DNA of 64,000 nucleotides from JBFHIJ01 sp041596515 (GCA_041596515.1 JBFHIJ010000012.1:21985-85984), one strand, 5' to 3'; counted from the first letter of the stretch, positions 45,621 through 54,930 are shown. The notes: generated from the sequence alone by a model not told the origin. Program-made: numbers and translations.

Positions 45621-47102
45621 ATGAAGTATTTCAGTAATCAAAAAGTTTACAAAAGTAGCTTAATGATACTTTTAATGTTAGTAGGTGTTCTGTTTAGTAA
45701 CTCTTGCAGTGATGATGACACATCTGCTACTCCACCTTCAGGGACTATGGAGCTTACTGTCCTTTTTACAAGTGATGAGCATGGATGGATGGAGAATAAT
45801 TGGAATAACTCCGGCGCACCCGGGTTAATGTCAATTTGGAAAGAGCAAGAAGGATATACGCCCCAAGGGAACTTTTTAATTATCAGTGGTGGCGATAACT
45901 TCATGGGGCAGTCCATTTCTACATTCTCTAAAGGAGAATCTATGATCGAAGTAATGAATGGCATGGGGTATGATGTAACCACTGTCGGTAATCATGAATT
46001 CGATTTAGGGGTTGATGTGCTGAAGCAAAGAGCAGAACAGGCAAATTTCTCTTATCTTTCTTGCAATATCGTAGATAAAGCAACAGGAAAGATTCCGGAT
46101 TATATTACACCTTTCTTGATAAAAGAAATTGGTGGTGTGAAAATTGCAATTCTCGGGCTGACTACTGTAAGTACAAGCTACGAAGTGAGAAAGGAATATA
46201 TTGAAAACTTCGAGTTCCTTGATTATACAGAAGCTTTGAACAAATGGGTTCCTGAAGTAAAAAGTGCCGGAGCTGAAATAATACTACTAAGCTGCCATAT
46301 CCCCAGCGAAAAAGTCAAAGAGCTACGCCCACTGGCTGAAGAAATGGGAATTTCTTTTATGAGTGCAGGTCACAGCCATGTAACGTACAGCGATGTTAGC
46401 AATAAATTAGCAATTGTCGAAGCAGGCTGTTTTTTGGATAAGTATGCTGTAGCAAAAATCAAATACGACAGATCTACAAACGAAGTAACTGACGTATCTT
46501 TAGAAATTAAAGACAACGAAACTGAGAATTCCGTTGCTGAAATAGAGCAAATAGTTGCCAAATGGAAAGGCATAATGGATATTGAGCTCGGAAAAGAAAT
46601 CGGATATACTGATACTGAAATTGGTAGATACTCTGCAGAGTTGCAAAACATGGTATGCGACTCATGGCTTGAGTACTTTCCTGATGCAGATATATCTGTG
46701 AGCAATATAGGCGGATTAAGATATGGCATACCTATGGGAGTAATTAAGAACTCCTCTGTCATGGATGTGATGCCGTTCGACAATGTTATTTATGAGTTAG
46801 AATTAAAAGGAAGTTGGGTGGAGGACTGCCTTACTCCTGAGGATGCTATCTATGGTGGTGTCTATTTTGATGATGGATTGCATTTTATCAGTGGCAGAGA
46901 ATTTCATCCTGATTCTACATACAAAGTACTTACAAGCAATTATATGTATACAAGCGATCTTTATAAATTCAATCAGTATGACACAAAGCCTTATGATACA
47001 AGCATCAACTGGAGAATACCTTTAACCCAATGGATAGATAGTAAGAACACTGACCAGTCAAATCCTATAAATCAGTACTTAGATGCTCAAAGCAGAAGGT
47101 AG
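45621..47102 (+). CDS. 5'-nucleotidase/UshA-family surface lipoprotein
   Basis: A 493-residue exported metallophosphoesterase expected to hydrolyse nucleotides or related phosphate esters outside the cell. The signal ends in a lipobox-like SNSC with Cys29, followed by SDDD, an acidic stretch like the lipoprotein export signal that sends Bacteroidota lipoproteins to the cell surface. The metal-binding motifs of the N-terminal domain are SDEHG, GGDNFMG, VGNHEFD and SAGHSHV. The C-terminal nucleotidase domain covers residues 310-480, with SNIGGLRYGI and MPFDNVIYELEL. It appears to be a single-gene unit, followed by a weak terminator and decayed RHS sequence. Confidence 0.9.
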   Translation: MKYFSNQKVYKSSLMILLMLVGVLFSNSCSDDDTSATPPSGTMELTVLFTSDEHGWMENNWNNSGAPGLMSIWKEQEGYTPQGNFLIISGGDNFMGQSISTFSKGESMIEVMNGMGYDVTTVGNHEFDLGVDVLKQRAEQANFSYLSCNIVDKATGKIPDYITPFLIKEIGGVKIAILGLTTVSTSYEVRKEYIENFEFLDYTEALNKWVPEVKSAGAEIILLSCHIPSEKVKELRPLAEEMGISFMSAGHSHVTYSDVSNKLAIVEAGCFLDKYAVAKIKYDRSTNEVTDVSLEIKDNETENSVAEIEQIVAKWKGIMDIELGKEIGYTDTEIGRYSAELQNMVCDSWLEYFPDADISVSNIGGLRYGIPMGVIKNSSVMDVMPFDNVIYELELKGSWVEDCLTPEDAIYGGVYFDDGLHFISGREFHPDSTYKVLTSNYMYTSDLYKFNQYDTKPYDTSINWRIPLTQWIDSKNTDQSNPINQYLDAQSRR

Positions 47103-47144
47103 TAAATAATTACTTAGAATAGAATAATTGCCTCAGTTTTTTTT

Positions 47145-47192
47145 GCCCTAATACAAACTTACATTTATTTGAATGTCTGCTTATATTAGGGC
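47145..47192 (+). terminator. Possible terminator after the nucleotidase gene
   Basis: Arms GCCCTAATA (47145-47153) and TATTAGGGC (47184-47192) enclose a 30-base loop that itself has weak pairing. A T-rich stretch follows the right arm. The large loop makes this less certain. Confidence 0.45.
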
Positions 47193-47421
47193 TTTATATT
47201 TTTAGCCTTAATGAACCTGCATAGCTCGTTACCCACTTTACGCACGGTTTGCTCAGTTTGCTTTCGGTTTCGAGTTCCTTGCCGATATAGGCAGTGCACT
47301 AGTCTTGAATATTTCTCGGTATTTATTTACCGAAAGGCTCATATTCGGATTTTTCTGTTTTGTCAGGGCTAATGGCATATCTGGTGGAGCCCATACAATC
47401 TGAGTGCATCAAATGTTTCAT
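47186..47421 (-). pseudogene. Decayed fragment of an RHS/YD-repeat core domain
   Basis: Read on the minus strand, the sequence from 47400 downward encodes DCMGSTRYAISPD and then YEPFGK, matching the D-x-x-GSTR ... YxPFG hallmark of RHS repeat-associated core domains. It is interrupted by a stop at 47323-47325 and another further on. The same frame continues with TAYIGKELETESKLS (like the GKExDxES step of RHS cores). After a frameshift, VRKVGNELCRFIKA resembles the VRKYDxExGRF step. The order and spacing fit an RHS core of about 75 residues. Two stops and one frameshift make it a pseudogene remnant. No promoter or toxin tip was found. Confidence 0.7.
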
Positions 47422-47441
47422 GCAATTAGACACATGTCCCA

Positions 47442-47474
47442 TGTCTGGCAAGCACTAACTCATGTTGCCAGACA
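47442..47474. repeat. Perfect 10-bp inverted repeat with 13-base loop
   Basis: TGTCTGGCAA (47442-47451) and TTGCCAGACA (47465-47474) pair perfectly. There is no T run on either side, so it does not look like a terminator. It lies upstream, in minus-strand sense, of the RHS remnant. Confidence 0.7.
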
Positions 47475-47539
47475 CGAATGGAAATCTAACTTTAATTTAG
47501 TTTTGATGCAAGCTAATGGAAAATACCAGAAAGACTTTG

Positions 47540-48430
47540 CTAAAATGCAAAATTAAGCATCTTATAAACTAATCTGGCAGTGGTAAGATTAGGATGATGC
47601 AATCCTTCCATTGGAGCCAACTCTACTACATCAAACCCAATAATTTTTTTTCCTTGTTTTCTTATTTCTCTAAAAATATCTAAAGTTTCGCTATATATGA
47701 AACCGTCGGGCTCAGGGGTTCCGGTTGCAGGCATAATAGACGGATCGAAGTAGTCCACATCAAACGTAACATATATTTCTTCTCCAAGGGTGTCTATAAT
47801 GGCTTTCTGCCAGTTTTCACCATGCAATTTTCTTCTTATCTGTGAAGCATAAAAAGTATTAACCTTATTGCTTTTTATAAACACAGATTCCTCAATGCAC
47901 TGAGCTCTAATTCCAACTTGAGTAATTTTATCGGGGTTCATAAATTCGGCAACTCTAGCCATTATGCAGGCGTGCGAGTACTTACTGTCATCATAAGTGT
48001 CACGTAAGTCAGAATGAGCGTCAAAATGCAGGACAGACATATTAGGATATTTTTTAAAATGAGCAGCAATGGGAGCAGAAGAAATAGTATGCTCACCACC
48101 TAAAGTAACCACAAATTTATCCATATCTAAAAGGCTACTTACCTGATTTTCTAATAAATCAAGAGCCTCTTTATCTTGTTTCCCATCAAAATCTATAGGC
48201 TCTAAGCTAACTATTCCTTGTTCAAAAACAAGTTCCCTGTCAAATTCATCATCATAGAACTCAACCTGTGAGCTCGCTTTTATTATTTCCTGTGGTCCAA
48301 ATGCAGTACCACCGCCGTATGACACGGTATGCTCGTAAGGAGCAGAAACAATCGCAATTTTAGATTTTTCGAGTGAAGAAAATTCTTCTTCAATTGCTAA
48401 AAAATTTTGATATTCTTTTAAAATATTCAT
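47540..48430 (-). CDS. speB: Agmatinase / ureohydrolase family protein
   Basis: A 296-residue binuclear manganese hydrolase of the arginase/agmatinase family. The metal-binding motifs are complete: GGEHT, FDAHSDLRDTYD, SHAC and FDVDYFDPS, with a C-terminal FDVVELAPMEG. Sequence style and length fit agmatinase, which converts agmatine to putrescine and urea in polyamine synthesis. Arginase, formiminoglutamase and guanidino-acid hydrolases share these motifs, so the substrate is probable rather than proven. No arginine decarboxylase is adjacent. It is divergent from the amino-acid ABC transporter, with 219 bases between them. Confidence 0.82.
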   Translation of the reverse strand: MNILKEYQNFLAIEEEFSSLEKSKIAIVSAPYEHTVSYGGGTAFGPQEIIKASSQVEFYDDEFDRELVFEQGIVSLEPIDFDGKQDKEALDLLENQVSSLLDMDKFVVTLGGEHTISSAPIAAHFKKYPNMSVLHFDAHSDLRDTYDDSKYSHACIMARVAEFMNPDKITQVGIRAQCIEESVFIKSNKVNTFYASQIRRKLHGENWQKAIIDTLGEEIYVTFDVDYFDPSIMPATGTPEPDGFIYSETLDIFREIRKQGKKIIGFDVVELAPMEGLHHPNLTTARLVYKMLNFAF

Positions 48431-48594
48431 TATTTTGACCTTTATTATTATAATTAAGATATTTTGTTATTTTTCTGTATATTTCATTGAAAGGCTTCAC
48501 TCTTTCGAATTTAGATTCGCAATTTAAACAAAGGACTGATTAACAAACAGAAAAATTTCTAAAATCAGTTACGAATTACGTCAAATAAAAAAAC

Positions 48595-48625
48595 TTTACA
48601 AAACTGGTATGTTAATTGTTATAAT
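48595..48625 (+). promoter_or_regulatory. Possible sigma70-type promoter of the amino-acid ABC operon
   Basis: TTTACA (48595-48600) and TATAAT (48620-48625) are separated by 19 bases, slightly longer than ideal. The -10 is a perfect consensus and lies about 25 bases before the ATG at 48650. Confidence 0.35.
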
Positions 48626-48649
48626 AATTCTTAATAGCAAATTTATGAG

Positions 48650-49489
48650 ATGCAGATAATGGCAGAAACGATTTTAAAGATAGAAAATTTAAATAAATAT
48701 TATGGCGCTGAGCATATTCTAAAAGACATCGATTTGGAAGTCAAATCCGGAGAATTTGTCTTTATTATAGGTAGGTCAGGGTGTGGTAAAACTACCTTGT
48801 TACGCACTATTAGCGCTTTGGAGTTTGCAGATTACGGCAAGATAGAAATTGCAGGTAATGTACTGGAAATTAGGAATTCTAAAGGTGTAGTTGAATATGT
48901 TAAAAATGACAAAGAAAAATCAAATAATATTCGTGCATATACAAAAGCTAACAAACAGCTATTTGATACAGACGCAGTACAGCTGAGAAATAGAGTGGGA
49001 ATGCTGTTTCAAAACTTGAACCTTTTTCCACATAAAACTGTCTTAAATAATGTAGCGTTACCTTTAGAAGTTGTTAAAAACGAACAAAAGGATGAGGCGC
49101 GGAAGCAAGCTGTGGAGATGCTGAGCAAAGTAGGTATGGATGACTATCTTGACAAATATCCATCTATGATTTCAGGAGGCCAGGCTCAACGTGTTGCAGT
49201 TGCAAGAGCTTTGGCAATGAATCCCGATATTATGCTCTATGATGAACCTACGTCGGCTTTAGATCCGGAAACAAGCTTTGAAGTTTTTAGCGTAATGAAA
49301 AAGCTACATCAAGAGGGAATGACACAAATAGTTGTTTCACATGATTTAAACTTTGCAAGAGACTATGCCACTAAAGTAATTTACATGGATATGGGACAAA
49401 TTGTAGAGCAAGGGCAACCAAGAGATATATTTGACAGGCCTACTGATATCCGAACAGATAGATTTTTAAAAACTATTAGACTTGATTAG
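48650..49489 (+). CDS. Polar amino-acid ABC transporter ATP-binding protein
   Basis: A 279-residue ATPase of the GlnQ/HisP subfamily that powers import of polar amino acids. It has Walker A GRSGCGKTT, the Q-loop in MLFQNLNLFPHKT, signature ISGGQAQR, Walker B IMLYDEPTSALDPE and the switch His in VSHD. A charged insert (about residues 78-110) between Walker A and the Q-loop is longer than in E. coli GlnQ. Starts at 48650 and 48659 are both possible. The next gene, encoding the fused binding protein and permease, begins two bases after the stop, so the pair forms one complete importer. Confidence 0.9.
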   Translation: MQIMAETILKIENLNKYYGAEHILKDIDLEVKSGEFVFIIGRSGCGKTTLLRTISALEFADYGKIEIAGNVLEIRNSKGVVEYVKNDKEKSNNIRAYTKANKQLFDTDAVQLRNRVGMLFQNLNLFPHKTVLNNVALPLEVVKNEQKDEARKQAVEMLSKVGMDDYLDKYPSMISGGQAQRVAVARALAMNPDIMLYDEPTSALDPETSFEVFSVMKKLHQEGMTQIVVSHDLNFARDYATKVIYMDMGQIVEQGQPRDIFDRPTDIRTDRFLKTIRLD

Positions 49490-49490
49490 T

Positions 49491-51002
49491 ATGAAACAAA
49501 TAGCTACTCTATTTATTCTTATTTTGTGTTTAACTACGAGCCAATCCAAAGAGATAATAGATAAACTGATATGGGCTGCAGATGCAGAAGGGAATGCTCC
49601 TTATATTTTCCAAGACCCAAATTCTCCGGATAAATTAATAGGGTTTGAAAAAGATTTTGCAGAATCACTAGCAAAAGAAATGGGACTTACTGCTAAGTTT
49701 TTTCAAAATCAGTGGGATGGTCTCATTCCTGGGCTAAATAGAGAAGATTACCATATCGCTATTAATGGCTTGGAAGTTACCAAAGAGAGAAGAGAAAAAG
49801 TGCTTTTTTCTACTCCATATTATTATACTTCAGAGCAAATAGTAGTAAACAATAACACAGAAGAATATAAATCACTAAAAGACTTAAAAGGTAAAAACGT
49901 AGGATGTCTTAAGTTTTCATTGGCAGAAAATATATTAGAGGGGCACGGTGGGATAAATGTCAGATCCTACGAGGGTGAAGCAAATGCTTTTGCAGATTTG
50001 AAGAATGACAGACTTGATGCAGTACTTGTAGATGAGCCGATTGCAATCTATCAGGCATCTTGGAACCCTGAATTCAAACTCACCGGTGAGCCGGTAGGCA
50101 GAGTCGTATATGCTTGTGCAATGCGTTTGGAAGACACTTTGATGCTTAACAAAGTCAATTTAGCTATAGAATCAATGATAAAAAATAAGACACTCAAAGA
50201 TGTCTTGTGTGAGTGGAATTTATGGAATACAGCTACAGCCGAAGAGCTAAATGACTATGGAGATTGCGATGTATACGCCTCTAAATATCATGAATTTGTA
50301 GCCACCCAAAAAGAAGAAATGACATTTCTACGAATAGTAGAAAGATATATGGGGTTCATGCCGGAATTAGGTGCAGCTGCGCTTATGACCTTACAGCTGT
50401 CAGTAATGTCTATGATATTAGCAATTGTATTAGGTCTTTTCATAGTAGTAACGAAGGTGTATGCACCTCAACCTTTTTCAGGAGTTGCAAACGCTTACAT
50501 TGAAGTGGTGAGAGGCACACCTTTACTAATACAGCTGTATTTAATTTTTTACGGCTTACCAAATTTAGGAATCAAATTGAACCCAATAGTAGCTGCTGTA
50601 ATTACATTAGCCATTAATTATTCAGCCTATGAAGCTGAGAATTTTAGAGCAGGGCTAAATTCTGTAGCCAAAGGACAGTTCGAAGCAGCCATATCTTTGG
50701 GAATGAATAGAGCACAGGCACTGAGGCACGTAATATTGCCACAGGCAGGTAGGTTAGTGATACCACCGGTTACCAATGACTTTATCTCGCTACTAAAAGA
50801 TAGTTCTCTTGTTTCAGTTATCACATTAGTTGAATTGACAAAAAAATATCTCCAATTAGCATCTGCATATTACGATTTTATTGGTATAGGTATAATTGTT
50901 GCAATATTTTATTTGATATTAGGCTTGCCATTCGTAAAGATATCCAAGTATGCTGAAAAAAAATTAAATATATATGTAAATAATAGCAATAATATCAAAT
51001 AA
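49491..51002 (+). CDS. Fused amino-acid-binding protein and ABC permease (GlnP-like)
   Basis: A 503-residue fusion. An N-terminal signal or anchor is followed by a family 3 solute-binding domain (about 28-240), with GFEKDFAESLAKEMG and FSTPYYYTSEQIVV. A HisM/GlnP-type permease domain (about 285-500) has the EAA loop ISLGMNRAQALRHVILPQA and FISLLKDSSLVSVI. In such fusions the binding domain is tethered at the outer face of the membrane, so no free periplasmic binder is needed. I chose the ATG at 49491; the frame extends to a TTG at 49482 overlapping the previous gene. Substrate is a polar amino acid such as glutamine, glutamate or arginine. Confidence 0.9.
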   Translation: MKQIATLFILILCLTTSQSKEIIDKLIWAADAEGNAPYIFQDPNSPDKLIGFEKDFAESLAKEMGLTAKFFQNQWDGLIPGLNREDYHIAINGLEVTKERREKVLFSTPYYYTSEQIVVNNNTEEYKSLKDLKGKNVGCLKFSLAENILEGHGGINVRSYEGEANAFADLKNDRLDAVLVDEPIAIYQASWNPEFKLTGEPVGRVVYACAMRLEDTLMLNKVNLAIESMIKNKTLKDVLCEWNLWNTATAEELNDYGDCDVYASKYHEFVATQKEEMTFLRIVERYMGFMPELGAAALMTLQLSVMSMILAIVLGLFIVVTKVYAPQPFSGVANAYIEVVRGTPLLIQLYLIFYGLPNLGIKLNPIVAAVITLAINYSAYEAENFRAGLNSVAKGQFEAAISLGMNRAQALRHVILPQAGRLVIPPVTNDFISLLKDSSLVSVITLVELTKKYLQLASAYYDFIGIGIIVAIFYLILGLPFVKISKYAEKKLNIYVNNSNNIK

Positions 51003-51068
51003 GATTTCTTTTTACCCTAAAAATTGCGTTTATTTGCTATTATAAATTTAAAAAACAGTGGTTTTTCT

Positions 51069-52418
51069 GTGCGTATAAAAGTTTCCATATTTCTTATACT
51101 AAGTTTTATATTGTTTTTTTTTGAAGGATTGCAGGAGCTTGAAGCAAAACAAGGTCCAAGGCTGTTACGTCAAAGAAAAGCTTTTACAACTTTTAAGGAA
51201 GCTTTAGCTCAATCTGAGAAGCTTGAAAGGCTGTCCCTCAATGGCTGGAATTTAAATGAAATTCCTCGCAATATAAGTCTGTTTTCAAAGCTCAGATTTC
51301 TTGATTTGAGTAATAATAGTTTAACGGATTTACCCCATGAATTGTCTCAGCTTAAAGAGTTGGAAACGTTAATAATATCAGGTAATGATTTGCAAGAAAT
51401 CCCTGATGCTGTGCTTGGTTTGCCAAAACTAAAGCAGTTGATTATATCCGAAAACAAAGTATACTATTTACCTGAAAATATTATTAAGTTGCAAACTTTA
51501 GAGCAATTCGATATATCTAAAAATAAAATTACCAATCTCCCTGAAAAATTTGGCTTATTGAAAAATTTGCAACATCTAGATTTGTCAGAAAATGAAATAG
51601 TTTTATTTCCCCCTCAGTTATTCAAACTACGTGGTTTAATAACTCTTAATCTAAGCAAGAATAAACTGTATGAATTGCCATATAAAATTTCAATTTTCCA
51701 AAATTTAGAATCTCTAAATCTATCTTCTAATACATTATCTTCTCTGCCAAAACAAATCGGAAGTTTGTCTAATCTGAGAGAGTTGGATGTTTCTAATTGC
51801 GGTTTACATAAGCTTCCAAACGAGGTTTGTAATTTAGCTCAATTAGAAAAATTATATATTGGATTCAACACTATATCGAAACTACCTGATAATTTTTCTA
51901 ATCTGAATATGCTTAGGAAGATTGATTTGTCGGGGAATCGAGCCGGTTATTTTCCAAGACAACTAACAGAGATGATTAATCTCAAAACTCTTATTATGAA
52001 TAGTTGTAACGTAAGAGCGTTACCAACCGAGATTATAAACATGCAGTCATTAGAATATATGACTTTACATGATAACCGATTAAACGCTTTTCCCTTGCCG
52101 ATATGTTCACTAAAGTCTCTTCGGATTTTAGATATTTCCAATAATAATATAAAAAATATACCTGATGAAATTGGGAATGCTAAAAGTCTGTATTCTTTGA
52201 ATATTTCATATAATAAATTGACCACTTTACCTACTTCAATGAATAAATTGGAAAAATTGACTATAATTCTTGCAGTATATAACAAAATTGAAAAACTGCC
52301 TATAGATTTTACTAACTTTCCAAGCCTAAAAAGTCTCTTTCTTGCAGACAATCCCATAGCTGATGAAGAAAGGAGTAAAATTAAACAGCAATTACCTACC
52401 ACACGCATTACTTTCTAA
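51069..52418 (+). CDS. Secreted leucine-rich-repeat protein
   Basis: A protein of about 449 residues. The frame has no early ATG; I chose a GTG at 51069 that gives a signal peptide (RIKVSIFLILSFILFFF, then ending near LEA). A TTG at 51024 is an alternative. From about residue 50 to the end it is built of some 16 leucine-rich repeats of 23 residues, with the pattern LPxxIxxLxxLxxLxLSxNxL, the bacterial/plant-like IR type. Such proteins bind other proteins or surface ligands. It is placed between the amino-acid transporter and ppk without clear operon logic. Lack of a T9SS tail suggests periplasm or outer-membrane association. Confidence 0.85.
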   Translation: MRIKVSIFLILSFILFFFEGLQELEAKQGPRLLRQRKAFTTFKEALAQSEKLERLSLNGWNLNEIPRNISLFSKLRFLDLSNNSLTDLPHELSQLKELETLIISGNDLQEIPDAVLGLPKLKQLIISENKVYYLPENIIKLQTLEQFDISKNKITNLPEKFGLLKNLQHLDLSENEIVLFPPQLFKLRGLITLNLSKNKLYELPYKISIFQNLESLNLSSNTLSSLPKQIGSLSNLRELDVSNCGLHKLPNEVCNLAQLEKLYIGFNTISKLPDNFSNLNMLRKIDLSGNRAGYFPRQLTEMINLKTLIMNSCNVRALPTEIINMQSLEYMTLHDNRLNAFPLPICSLKSLRILDISNNNIKNIPDEIGNAKSLYSLNISYNKLTTLPTSMNKLEKLTIILAVYNKIEKLPIDFTNFPSLKSLFLADNPIADEERSKIKQQLPTTRITF

Positions 52419-52473
52419 ATTCTTTGGCATATATTATGATAGATATTGTCAAAGGAAATAATTGGAGTTATAG

Positions 52474-54576
52474 ATGAATTCTACAAAAAAAGCTACTATA
52501 GATTTATATGCACCGGAGTATTTTTTTAACCGGGAATTGAGTCTTATTGATTTTAATAAACGTGTCTTGATGGAAGCAGATGATAAATCGCATCCATTAT
52601 TGGAAAGGTTAAAATTCTGCTGCATTTTGAGTTCTAATCTAGATGAGTTTTTTATGATTCGGGTTGCGGGGCTTAAAGGGCAAATCGCATCAGAAGTAGT
52701 AGAGCTGTCTTACGATGGCAAAACACCAAAAGAGCAGTTAGTAGAAGTAAGAAAGCAACTGGTTCCAATTTACGAAAAGCATAGCAACATACTAAATAAT
52801 CAAATAATGCCTTCGCTGGAAAAGCAGGGAATTAAGATACATAACTTTAGAGATTTAACAGCTATTGAAAAGGTAGAGCTTGAGCAGTATTTTATTAATT
52901 CTGTTTTACCTATTTTAACACCTTTGACTTTAGGGCCGGCGAATCCTTTTCCAAGACTAATAAACCGAAGTTTAAATGTCGCTTTTGTCCTTCAAGACAA
53001 GACAAAAATTACTGAAGATAGAATAGCATTTGTTCAGTTACCTTCTATTTTGCCTCGTTTTGTAAAGTTAGAAAGGAAAAGCGGACATAACTATGTGCTT
53101 GTGGAACAGCTAATCAAAGAGTTTGCGAACATTTTATTTCCCGGCTTAGATGTAAAAACTGCCAATACATTTAGAGTTACAAGAGATGCTGATATAGAAA
53201 TAGCAGAAGATGAGGCTGAAGATTTACTTTCAGAAATAGCAGAGCAAATAAAAAAACGCAGATGGGGAAGAGCAGCGGTCAGACTGGAAGTTAGTTCTAA
53301 AATGCCCGAATTTTTGGTAGAACTTCTTACTGAATTTTTAGATTTAGATCCGATAGATGTATATGTACATGATAGGCCTCTCAATTTGCCGGACTTTATG
53401 GAATTCCTAAAGTTAGAGGTGCGTGATTTAAAGGACAAACCATTTGCTCCCAGGAATATAGCCGAATTTGATGGCAGAAATAATAATATATTTGATGCAA
53501 TCAAACAGCAGGATTTGCTGGTGCATCATCCTTATGATTCTTTTGCTTCTTCTACACTCAAGTTTATTACTCAGGCTGTTAGCGACCCTAATGTTCTTGC
53601 AATTAAAATAACGATGTACCGCACAGGACAAAATTCTCCTATAGTTGCAGCATTAAAGAAAGCTGCTGAAGACGGAAAATCAGTAACAGCATTTGTAGAA
53701 CTCAAAGCCAGATTTGACGAAGAGAAAAATATTTCTTGGGCAAAAGAATTAGAGAATCATGGAGTTCACGTTGTGTATGGTGTGCTTGGTTTGAAAACGC
53801 ACTGTAAAATTTGTAGTGTAGTCAGGAAAGAAAATGAGCAACTAAGAACTTATTTGCACCTCTCGACTGGTAACTATAATCAATCTACATCCAGATTATA
53901 TACAGACTTAGGATTTTTTACAGCTAATCAGGATTTTGGTACAGATGCAATTCATCTTTTCAATATACTAACTGGTTATTCGCATTTCAGTGACTGGAAA
54001 GAATTTATTGTTGCACCTTCTACTATGTATAAAAGAACATTAGAGCTAATAGAAAGAGAAATTGAGCTTTCGACTCCTGAAAATCCTGGAATGATATTTG
54101 CAAAAATGAATCAACTGGCACATAGAGATGTAATTCCAGCACTTTACAAAGCTTCACAAGCAGGTGTAAAAATTAAATTATTAGTTCGAGGATTGTGCTG
54201 CTTGCGTCCCGGGATAGTTGGAATAAGTGAGAACATAGAAGTTAGAAGTATAATTGGTAGATTCTTAGAGCATAGCAGGATTTTTTATTTTAAAAATGGT
54301 GGCAATGAAGAATACTATCTCAGCAGCGCAGACTGGATGTCCAGAAACTTTCATAAGAGGATGGAGCTTATGTTCCCAATCTATGATAAACGCCTGAGGG
54401 AACGAATTTGGGATGCTTTAAATATTTACTGGGCAGATAATAAAAAGTCTTGGAAACTAACAGGCACAGGCGAATATGTAAAAATTAAACCTAAGAATCC
54501 GGAAGCAGAGTTCAGCTCGCAAGACTATTTCTTAGACGAATTGAAACTACTTAGAAATTCAGATATGCTTATATAA
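52474..54576 (+). CDS. ppk1: Polyphosphate kinase 1
   Basis: A 700-residue enzyme that reversibly transfers the terminal phosphate of ATP to growing inorganic polyphosphate, used in stress and phosphate storage. The N-terminal domain starts with YFFNRELSLIDFNKRVL, typical of PPK1. The autophosphorylated histidine is His462 in YLHLSTGNYN, and the second catalytic histidine is His600 in RFLEHSRIFYF. The C-terminal phospholipase-D-like halves are complete and length matches the family. No exopolyphosphatase or pho gene is adjacent. A bidirectional terminator follows the stop. Confidence 0.95.
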   Translation: MNSTKKATIDLYAPEYFFNRELSLIDFNKRVLMEADDKSHPLLERLKFCCILSSNLDEFFMIRVAGLKGQIASEVVELSYDGKTPKEQLVEVRKQLVPIYEKHSNILNNQIMPSLEKQGIKIHNFRDLTAIEKVELEQYFINSVLPILTPLTLGPANPFPRLINRSLNVAFVLQDKTKITEDRIAFVQLPSILPRFVKLERKSGHNYVLVEQLIKEFANILFPGLDVKTANTFRVTRDADIEIAEDEAEDLLSEIAEQIKKRRWGRAAVRLEVSSKMPEFLVELLTEFLDLDPIDVYVHDRPLNLPDFMEFLKLEVRDLKDKPFAPRNIAEFDGRNNNIFDAIKQQDLLVHHPYDSFASSTLKFITQAVSDPNVLAIKITMYRTGQNSPIVAALKKAAEDGKSVTAFVELKARFDEEKNISWAKELENHGVHVVYGVLGLKTHCKICSVVRKENEQLRTYLHLSTGNYNQSTSRLYTDLGFFTANQDFGTDAIHLFNILTGYSHFSDWKEFIVAPSTMYKRTLELIEREIELSTPENPGMIFAKMNQLAHRDVIPALYKASQAGVKIKLLVRGLCCLRPGIVGISENIEVRSIIGRFLEHSRIFYFKNGGNEEYYLSSADWMSRNFHKRMELMFPIYDKRLRERIWDALNIYWADNKKSWKLTGTGEYVKIKPKNPEAEFSSQDYFLDELKLLRNSDMLI

Positions 54577-54616
54577 AAAACAAGGGACTTTCATTATAGG
54601 AAGTCCCTTGTTTTTA
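54575..54616. terminator. Bidirectional terminator between ppk1 and the rpoZ-like gene
   Basis: A long perfect stem (AAAACAAGGGACTT / AAGTCCCTTGTTTT) encloses a 10-base loop. T runs lie on both strands, so it serves both convergent genes. Confidence 0.9.
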
Positions 54617-54630
54617 TAACTTATTTTGTC

Positions 54631-54930
54631 TTATTCAGCATCTTTTTCAGGAAGATAGAACGTCAATTTACCGTCTTCTATTTCTTTCATCGCCAGGAAA
54701 GTAGGTTTAGGGTATCTATCAAATTCTTTACTGATACTAATCTGATCATAGTTTGGATCGTTATCATCACCCGTTGTGAGGACATCAGACATTCTGAACT
54801 TTATTTCGTTTTTGATATCGTCGTTAATTTGTCTGGATCTGAAGCCCATAGCGACTATGGATTGATAAATTGAACCTTTATTAGATTCATGCATTCTAAC
54901 TTCAATTGGATTGACAATATATTTTGCCAT
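54631..54930 (-). CDS. rpoZ: RNA polymerase omega subunit-like protein
   Basis: A 99-residue protein resembling the omega subunit, which helps assemble RNA polymerase and stabilises beta prime. The key region is NKGSIYQSIVAMGFRSRQIND, followed by an acidic helix and loop, in the manner of omega proteins of the Bacteroidota/Chlorobi group, which diverge from E. coli RpoZ. The match is by pattern only. It is a single gene between ppk1 and the MerR-type regulator gene. Confidence 0.7.
   Translation of the reverse strand: MAKYIVNPIEVRMHESNKGSIYQSIVAMGFRSRQINDDIKNEIKFRMSDVLTTGDDNDPNYDQISISKEFDRYPKPTFLAMKEIEDGKLTFYLPEKDAE

Larger units (their letters stand above)
47103..47539. other. Intergenic region, 437 bp, with RHS remnant and strong hairpin
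   Basis: This is a long non-coding stretch less AT-rich than the other spacers of the window. It contains the possible terminator (47145-47192), the RHS-core remnant on the minus strand (47186-47421) and an inverted repeat (47442-47474). No functional gene was recognised. It appears to be what is left of an RHS locus or insertion. Confidence 0.6.
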
